DNA of 7,440 nt, taken from the NCBI GenBank assembly GCA_012797725.1, contig JAAZON010000514.1, positions 1-7,440 of the forward strand. Direction: 5' to 3'. Position 1 is the stretch's first letter, and the number at the start of each line of letters is the position of its first letter. The notes under the pieces were generated by a model, which searched no databases, was not told the DNA's origin, and saw only the letters and a program-made list of their open reading frames with translations. Of this stretch, positions 1 through 4,966 are shown in pieces. The translations under genes were made by a program, and so were the position numbers. Source of the stretch: SAR324 cluster bacterium (GTDB lineage: Bacteria > Bdellovibrionota > UBA2361 > JAAZON01).

Positions 1-197
1 ACGCGAAACACGGCAGGCGTCGGCGTTTTATGTTAAACGTCTATGCGCCTTACGTAGTACACAAAGCGCGTACTCCACCCTGTCGTAATTCGTATTTCGT
101 CCTCCAGCTATCTCCCAACACTCATTTGGTTATCCCAACGCGGAACTCAGGAAGATTCTTCTCGTCCGATATATCCTCGACATGAGCTACTAAATTA
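1..197. other. GC-richer intergenic stretch downstream of the oxidoreductase gene
   Basis: No gene is supported here. By manual count the first 180 bases are about 50% G+C and rich in CpG, against roughly 40% in the flanking gene. An imperfect stem can be drawn at 15-50 (outer arms AGGCG and CGCCT, with a smaller inner pairing around GTTT/AAAC). It lacks a following T-run on either strand, so I do not call it a terminator. A 32-codon open frame on the minus strand (122-220) overlaps the end of the upstream gene and is discussed as a weak finding. No tRNA or rRNA signature was recognised. Confidence 0.5.
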
Positions 198-1709
198 TCA
201 AGCTCTAAGCAAGTAATCATTGATGTGCTGCAAAATCTGCTGCTTGGAATCAGGGAGAATTCTTAAGCCTAACCTTCTAAAAATAACATCTTCAACGGTA
301 CAAGCCTGCTCAAGCTTAATGGCCAGTTGAAGTTCCCCCTCAAGAAAGAGTCCATGTACGTCTCTAAAACAGCTCTCATCGTCTTTGACTAGTCGAAGCA
401 AGGAGCCATAACGACCTAGAGCAGCATGAAGCAATTCATTGTTAGGCTCATGTTGGGCTGTGCAATTGAATAATTCCTTTTTGAAGTCTTCAAAGCGCCA
501 GGCGCCCGGCATTGGTCTGTCATACAGAGATATAGCCTCATAAGGCTCTTTGCTCTTTTGAAGTACTTTTTCAATGCCAGAAAATGCCAAGTCTGGTGCG
601 TCAAAGCTTTCTCCTCCTAAAAGAGTGAGCATACCCTGGGAATAATACCATTTCCCCGAAGTGGCGCCTTTGTTCTTAAGCCTACAACGCGCTGCACTAG
701 TTACATGCTGAATGTTTGATGAACTCACATCAAGCTCTGGTAAATGTTTTGCTATTTCAGACAAAAGCATCTCGACATCGCCTGGCTGCACCTCGGGTTT
801 ATCGTCTGGCTTCTCTAGTTTTCTAATCTCCGCAGAAATCACAAAGCCCCCGTTTGTTGGACTAATCCCAAGGGGGAAGTCTCCTTCATCTGGCACTATG
901 ATAGCCTCTGGTCCATCCCAATGCCCCCTCATATAAAGACTCAAATCCTGCCTATAAAGCAATTCATCCGCGAACGACTGAACTTTAATACGCCCAAGAA
1001 AGGGTGTAGATGCCCCGGTGCAATTCAGAAGTACCCTACATTGACTTTCATGACGTTTGCCACTGATGGAGTCATGCCAAATAACCTCTACTGATGCATC
1101 TTTTCGTTGTGACACAACATCAACGACAGCATGATTTAGACAAGCGGCTCCTTCCTGTCGGGCTGCTAGAATACTTTCGAGTATAAATCTTGCTTCGTTT
1201 AGGGATACCTGGGAGATGCAATAATCATTTGGAGCAAGCTCTTCATATGGCCAGGTGCTTGTTTCATTAAAAAGAAAATTTTGCAAGGCTGACAAAGTAC
1301 GCATCTTAAAATCTAAGAATTTACTTTTTTTTGGCAATCGATACACAATGCGTCGAGCATGCACGAGGTGTGGCGCCATTTGGGCAAGCCTTAAATACTT
1401 CTTGTGATTTCTGTATATCGATAATACATTCCAAGATTCCGAATCTAGGAAAGCCGAATGTATCGACAATGGCACACGTTCTAATGCCTGTTCTGAGTAA
1501 TCATTCTTTTCTAAAAGCAAGGTCTTTAGACCATGCAGGGCCGCAAGACGGGCGCATAGAGCTCCGTGAATACCAGCTCCGGCAATAATTATATCGAAGT
1601 ATTCATTGCGATCTATGAAATTAATAAGATCATCCCGTGAAAGAAACAAGTCAGGATAAGGAGCTTCGAAATGCTCCTGGAATATCTTGTAGAAGTCCTC
1701 ATATGACAT
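198..1709 (-). CDS. GlpD-like FAD-dependent oxidoreductase (divergent glycerol-3-phosphate dehydrogenase family)
   Basis: The 503-residue product resembles aerobic glycerol-3-phosphate dehydrogenase (GlpD), which oxidises glycerol-3-phosphate to dihydroxyacetone phosphate at the membrane and passes electrons to quinone. Its length matches the family (E. coli GlpD is 501). After a ~38-residue N-terminal lead comes a Rossmann FAD motif (GAGIHG, residues 44-49) and an acidic residue at the end of the second strand (LLLEK, E67). Family-like segments follow: APHLV (112-116), LNEARFILE, NCTG near 230, and a C-terminal domain with RYGS (~431) and TVEDVIFRRLGLR (~470-482). Three conserved stretches are altered. 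The usual SSKLIHGGLRYLE region reads VPLSIHSAFLD, the GGKxTTYR motif reads GGESFDAP (~364), and the substrate-arginine region reads SAARCR (~337-342). The ATG start has only a weak GGGA element, which lies inside a hairpin. It follows purD by 33 nt and is probably cotranscribed. The FAD-protein call is firm, but glycerol-3-phosphate activity is doubtful. Confidence 0.82.
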   Translation of the reverse strand: MSYEDFYKIFQEHFEAPYPDLFLSRDDLINFIDRNEYFDIIIAGAGIHGALCARLAALHGLKTLLLEKNDYSEQALERVPLSIHSAFLDSESWNVLSIYRNHKKYLRLAQMAPHLVHARRIVYRLPKKSKFLDFKMRTLSALQNFLFNETSTWPYEELAPNDYCISQVSLNEARFILESILAARQEGAACLNHAVVDVVSQRKDASVEVIWHDSISGKRHESQCRVLLNCTGASTPFLGRIKVQSFADELLYRQDLSLYMRGHWDGPEAIIVPDEGDFPLGISPTNGGFVISAEIRKLEKPDDKPEVQPGDVEMLLSEIAKHLPELDVSSSNIQHVTSAARCRLKNKGATSGKWYYSQGMLTLLGGESFDAPDLAFSGIEKVLQKSKEPYEAISLYDRPMPGAWRFEDFKKELFNCTAQHEPNNELLHAALGRYGSLLRLVKDDESCFRDVHGLFLEGELQLAIKLEQACTVEDVIFRRLGLRILPDSKQQILQHINDYLLRA

Positions 1710-1711
1710 TT

Positions 1712-1736
1712 ATTATCTATCCCGAAGAAAGATAAT
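1712..1736 (-). promoter_or_regulatory. Hairpin with C(UUCG)G loop at the oxidoreductase start
   Basis: Read on the minus strand, ATTATCT pairs perfectly with AGATAAT. Inside, TTC pairs with GGA (one G-U pair) around a TTCG loop closed by C-G, with one bulged T. The stem ends two bases before the ATG of the oxidoreductase and contains the only Shine-Dalgarno-like bases (GGGA). No T-run follows, so a rho-independent terminator is unlikely. Translational damping or mRNA end protection between purD and the next gene is an inference. Confidence 0.4.
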
Positions 1737-1742
1737 GAGCCT

Positions 1743-2999
1743 TCAATTCAGCGCAATATCCTTGCGATAATGTTTCCCCACAAATGAAATTTTCTCACAT
1801 GCTGCATAAGCCCTTTCCCTCGCCTGCTTCAGATCCTTTCCCAGTGCTGTGACATTCAGCACTCTTCCACCATTACTCAAAAGATTAGCAGAGGCATCGA
1901 GAGCTGTACCAGCCTGAAAGACAACTACATCACTAATTCCTTGTGCTTCATGAATTCCATCTATTATTTGCCCTTTCTGAGGATTGTCAGGGTAACCTTT
2001 CGCTGCCAAAACAACACAGACACAAGCTTTTTCATTCCAGGATATATTGTTAAGACTGCCTTCTTTTTGGCTCAATGAAACCAGTAATTGAAGCAGATCT
2101 CCTTCCATGCGCCTAAGTATTGACTGAGTCTCTGGATCTCCCAAGCGCACGTTAAATTCAAGAACCTGCACTTTCCCCGATGGCCGTAGCATCAATCCTG
2201 CATATAGAAAGCCTTTGAAAGGAGTTCCTCGCTTTCTCATTGCAACCAAAATAGGATTTATTACATCAGTTTTAATAAATTCTTCAATTGCTGGACTGAT
2301 TCTTGGAGTCGGGCAAACAGAGCCCATTCCTCCTGTATTGGGTCCAGCATCTTTGTCAAGCAAACGTTTGTAATCATGAGATGCTGCTAAAGGCACTATT
2401 CTCGTGCCATCAGTTGCAACGATATACGAAATCTCAACTCCGTCGAGAAAGTCTTCAACCACCACGCGACTTGCTGCGTTTTTCATCTCACTCATGCATT
2501 TTAGTGCCTCTTCCACCTCATCTCTGCTTTTGCAAACGAAAACACCTTTACCTGCAGCCAGACCGTCAGCTTTCAGAACAAGTGGTAAAGATGCCTGTTT
2601 AAGATGCGTACTTAAAGAGTTCCAATCATCAAAGATTTTTGCGCTAGCAGTGGGGACACCTGCTACGCTCATTATTTCTTTTGCAAATACTTTCGAAGAC
2701 TCAAGTTGCGCAGCTTCCTGCGATGGTCCAAAGATTTTTAGCCCCTTTTCCTCAAAAGCATCAACTAAACCCAGAGAAAGAGGAACTTCAGGACCAACTA
2801 CTGTCAGATCTGCTTGAATAGATTCTGCAAAATTTACAAGTCCAGTGATATCTGTGACTGGAATTTTTTCTGTTAGCGCAATTTCTGCAATTCCAGGATT
2901 GGCCGGTGCACAGTAAAGTTTTGTCAAAAGTGGAGATTGTGACAATTTCCAACAAATCGCATGTTCCCTACCCCCTGAGCCAATAACAAGGACCTTCAT
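1743..2999 (-). CDS. purD: Phosphoribosylamine-glycine ligase (GAR synthetase)
   Basis: This cytosolic enzyme catalyses step two of de novo purine synthesis: 5-phosphoribosylamine + glycine + ATP to glycinamide ribonucleotide + ADP + Pi. The 418-residue length is normal for a stand-alone bacterial PurD. Domains appear in order. The N domain has GSGGREH (7-13) and VGPEVPLSLG (~68-77). The ATP-grasp domain has LKADGLAAGKGV (~142-153), the flexible loop GPNTGGMG (219-226) and the metal-binding strand EFNVRLGDPETQ (~281-292). The C-terminal domain ends in YRKDI, as is usual. R is commonly followed by F in EFNVRFGDPETQ, and the L here is a mild substitution. The ATG is preceded by AAAGGAG at an 8-base spacing, which supports this start. 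The gene lies 39 nt after purH and 33 nt before the GlpD-like gene, with no terminator in the first gap. Confidence 0.97.
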   Translation of the reverse strand: MKVLVIGSGGREHAICWKLSQSPLLTKLYCAPANPGIAEIALTEKIPVTDITGLVNFAESIQADLTVVGPEVPLSLGLVDAFEEKGLKIFGPSQEAAQLESSKVFAKEIMSVAGVPTASAKIFDDWNSLSTHLKQASLPLVLKADGLAAGKGVFVCKSRDEVEEALKCMSEMKNAASRVVVEDFLDGVEISYIVATDGTRIVPLAASHDYKRLLDKDAGPNTGGMGSVCPTPRISPAIEEFIKTDVINPILVAMRKRGTPFKGFLYAGLMLRPSGKVQVLEFNVRLGDPETQSILRRMEGDLLQLLVSLSQKEGSLNNISWNEKACVCVVLAAKGYPDNPQKGQIIDGIHEAQGISDVVVFQAGTALDASANLLSNGGRVLNVTALGKDLKQARERAYAACEKISFVGKHYRKDIALN

Positions 3000-3010
3000 G
3001 CCCTTCTCTC
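3000..3010 (-). promoter_or_regulatory. purD ribosome binding site
   Basis: On the minus strand GGAGAGAAGGGC runs directly into the purD ATG, and the wider match is AAAGGAG. It is the strongest Shine-Dalgarno match in the window. It fits independent reinitiation of purD on the purH-purD transcript, because the genes are separated by 39 nt and do not overlap. Confidence 0.7.
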
Positions 3011-3038
3011 CTTTCGTTGCAAGATAATTGGATGCTAT

Positions 3039-4610
3039 TTAATGCCTAAAATGCCTGTCTGGAGCAAATAACAATGCCATTTCATATTTGTTGGCCATTT
3101 CTATAGTTTCTCCATCACGCATGGCTCCAAAAGGCGTAACAATAGCCGTAACTCCTGCTTGCGCCAACGCTTCCACACTATCAGGAAAAGGAAAGAATGC
3201 GTCTGAAGCAGCCACAGCTCTCACTAGAAAATGTCCATGGGTACGAGCTTTTGAAATTGCTATCTCTGTAGAATCGATGCGACTCATCTGACCTGCACCA
3301 ACACTTAGGAGCATTTGGTTCTTCGCAATCACAATTGCATTTGATTTAACATGGGCACAAACAGTCCACGCAAATTGAAGATCTTCAATCTCTTGCTCAG
3401 TAGGAATTCTCTGGGACACAACCATTGTGGAATTGAGTCTGCTCACACCAGCATCTCTGGTCTGCATAAGCATTCCCCCCATAACTGAGCGCAACTCTCG
3501 AACAGTTGGAGGAACTGCTAAACATTTAAGTACCCTCAGATTTTTTCGCGTCTTTAACAGTAATAAGGCCTCCGTTTCATATTCAGGAGCAATTACAATT
3601 TCAGCGAAATCTTCCACTATCTCTTCGGTGACAGCTCCTGTAACTTTTTGATTAAACGCTATAATCCCTCCAAAATGACTTCTGGGATCTCCGCGTTTTG
3701 CAAGTTTTAATGCATCCACCAATGAAGCGGAGGAGGCAACTCCACATGGATTAAGATGCTTCATTATTACCGCTGTTGGTTTTGCCCCTTCAAAAGCCGA
3801 AATCAAAGAAAGCGCTGCATCTGCGTCGAGTATATTGTTAAATGACAAGGCTTTTCCCTGGAGCTGCTCCCAAGGTTTTTCAACTGCTCCACCCACTACT
3901 CGATAAAAGCAAGCCTCTTGATGTGGGTTTTCTCCATAGCGAAGCGACTGTTCCCTCTCAATAATACGACCATCCACTCTTGAGAAGCGCGATTGTGTAT
4001 CCAAAACTCCTTCATCTGTTAAACTTGATAGATACCTAGCAACCTCAAGATTATCTTGTGCTAGAATAGTAAATACACGCTCTGCCAGTTTTTTCTTGAG
4101 ACCCATTGGAATCTTGCTCACATCTTTATATGTACGCAATGCGTCAATCACCTCCTGGTAGTCCTTAGGATCAATTACAGGCATTACAGACTGGAAATTC
4201 TTTGATGCTGCACGAAGCAAAGTTGGCCCACCAATGTCAACCAATTCAATCATCTCATCAAGAGGTTTTGTCGCATCTTCTTGGATCCGTTTAACAAAGG
4301 GATATAAATTCACAATAACAATATCGATGGGAAGGGTTTCCGAGGATTCAAGTTCTGCCATGTGTGAAACTTTTTCACGCCTGGCTAAAATACCTGCGTG
4401 AATTTTGGGATGCAAAGTTTTTACCCTTCCATCTAAAATTTCCTTTTGACCTGTGTATTCTTCAATGGAGATGAAGTTGATGCCCTTGCTGCTTAGGTAT
4501 TTACCAGTCCCTGTTGTAGCCAAAAGCGTAAAGCCACAATCCACAAGACATCTGGCTATTTCTTCCAAACCACGATCATCAGAGACACTCAATAAGGCTG
4601 CCTTTCCCAT
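3039..4610 (-). CDS. purH: Bifunctional AICAR formyltransferase / IMP cyclohydrolase
   Basis: This enzyme makes the last two steps of IMP synthesis: it formylates AICAR with 10-formyl-THF and then closes the ring to IMP. From the ATG at 4610 it is 523 residues, close to E. coli PurH (529). The N-terminal cyclohydrolase part has SVSD (8-11), the ATTGTGKYL segment (31-39, where many homologues have STGGTAKxL), GRVKTLHPKIHAGILARR (~62-79) and LVDIGGPTLLRAASKN. The transformylase part has KHLNPCGVA, whose K283-H284 match the catalytic Lys-His of the family, then DPRSHFGGIIAFN, HVKSNAIV, GAGQMSRIDS, ASDAFFPFPD and the canonical terminal RHFRH. PxGAMRD replaces the more usual PGGSIRD, a mild change. 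The frame can be extended to a TTG at 4625, but the ATG has GGGAG about 8 bases upstream and is preferred. This is the first gene of the probable purH-purD-oxidoreductase operon. Confidence 0.97.
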   Translation of the reverse strand: MGKAALLSVSDDRGLEEIARCLVDCGFTLLATTGTGKYLSSKGINFISIEEYTGQKEILDGRVKTLHPKIHAGILARREKVSHMAELESSETLPIDIVIVNLYPFVKRIQEDATKPLDEMIELVDIGGPTLLRAASKNFQSVMPVIDPKDYQEVIDALRTYKDVSKIPMGLKKKLAERVFTILAQDNLEVARYLSSLTDEGVLDTQSRFSRVDGRIIEREQSLRYGENPHQEACFYRVVGGAVEKPWEQLQGKALSFNNILDADAALSLISAFEGAKPTAVIMKHLNPCGVASSASLVDALKLAKRGDPRSHFGGIIAFNQKVTGAVTEEIVEDFAEIVIAPEYETEALLLLKTRKNLRVLKCLAVPPTVRELRSVMGGMLMQTRDAGVSRLNSTMVVSQRIPTEQEIEDLQFAWTVCAHVKSNAIVIAKNQMLLSVGAGQMSRIDSTEIAISKARTHGHFLVRAVAASDAFFPFPDSVEALAQAGVTAIVTPFGAMRDGETIEMANKYEMALLFAPDRHFRH

Positions 4611-4679
4611 TGTTCGCTCTCCCAAATTTCAATAATAACTCAGTATTAGTGGCACTTCGAACTGGGCATAAGCTAACAT

Positions 4680-4708
4680 ATTACAAATTTATTGCCAAAT
4701 TTATCCAA
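4680..4708 (-). promoter_or_regulatory. Candidate sigma-70-type promoter for purH
   Basis: On the minus strand TTGGAT (plus 4703-4708) and TGTAAT (plus 4680-4685) are separated by exactly 17 bases. The -10 matches TATAAT at five of six positions, and the -35 matches TTGACA at three of six. It would give a leader of about 65 nt before the purH ATG. An alternative -35, TTGGCA, starts 11 bases further downstream with a poorer -10. AT-rich DNA produces such matches easily, so this is tentative. Confidence 0.3.
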
Positions 4709-4728
4709 GAATCTACAGAGCACCAAAC

Positions 4729-4752
4729 TTGAGCATTTTCGTAATTGCTCAA
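4729..4752. repeat. 7-bp inverted repeat sharing an arm with the 11-bp repeat
   Basis: TTGAGCA (4729-4735) and TGCTCAA (4746-4752) are perfect reverse complements across a 10-base loop. The right arm overlaps the left arm of the larger repeat at 4740-4787, so the two stems exclude each other. Confidence 0.6.
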
Positions 4753-4787
4753 TTAAGGGCTTAGGCTCCACTTTTCGAGCAATTACG
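4740..4787. repeat. Perfect 11-bp inverted repeat in the divergent control region
   Basis: CGTAATTGCTC (4740-4750) is the exact reverse complement of GAGCAATTACG (4777-4787), with 26 bases between. On the plus strand the right arm is followed by CTTTTTATT. The loop is long for a terminator, and no plus-strand gene lies upstream to be terminated. If the purH promoter call is right, the repeat lies upstream of that promoter. An operator with two half-sites is then a better guess than a leader structure. Confidence 0.65.
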
Positions 4788-4966
4788 CTTTTTATTCAAC
4801 TAAACAACTCAAGTCCCAACACTGGTGAAGTTCATCATTAAAGGACATGAAAAGTATAGAGTAAGTCCTCAAATTGTGTAAGATCATTCAAGACGTTGGT
4901 CTAAATCAACGATGCGTGTGATTCTTGTTACTCGCACTTTAAAAAAAACAAAATCAGGTGTTAGTG

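Larger units (their letters stand above)
4611..4966. other. Divergent intergenic control region
   Basis: This stretch of about 355 bases separates the minus-strand purine genes from the plus-strand solenoid gene, so it should hold both promoters. It is AT-rich and contains overlapping inverted repeats (4729-4787), a short direct repeat (AAATTTAT at 4685 and 4697) and a run of eight A at 4941-4948. I found no tRNA, no purine or ZTP riboswitch signature, and no match to the E. coli or B. subtilis PurR boxes. No convincing promoter for the plus-strand gene was seen. TATAGA at 4855-4860 is a possible -10 without a good -35. Confidence 0.6.

Noticed and set aside
2404..2817. Plus-strand open frame of 137 codons inside purD
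   Set aside because: It lies entirely antisense to a confidently identified purD with intact motifs. The translation is serine-rich and without a family signature, so it is a shadow frame.
4611..4625. TTG start for purH, giving five extra residues
   Set aside because: The ATG at 4610 has GGGAG at proper spacing, and that site would lie inside the coding region if TTG were used. The MGKAALLSVSD start also fits the family.
4740..4795. Rho-independent terminator formed by the 11-bp repeat plus CTTTTTATT
   Set aside because: The loop is 26 bases, the stem is AT-rich, and no plus-strand gene lies upstream to terminate.
4611..4800. Purine or ZTP riboswitch, or PurR box, ahead of purH
   Set aside because: The conserved riboswitch core bases are absent, and no ACGCAAACGTTTGCGT-like or CCGAAC-type box was found on either strand.
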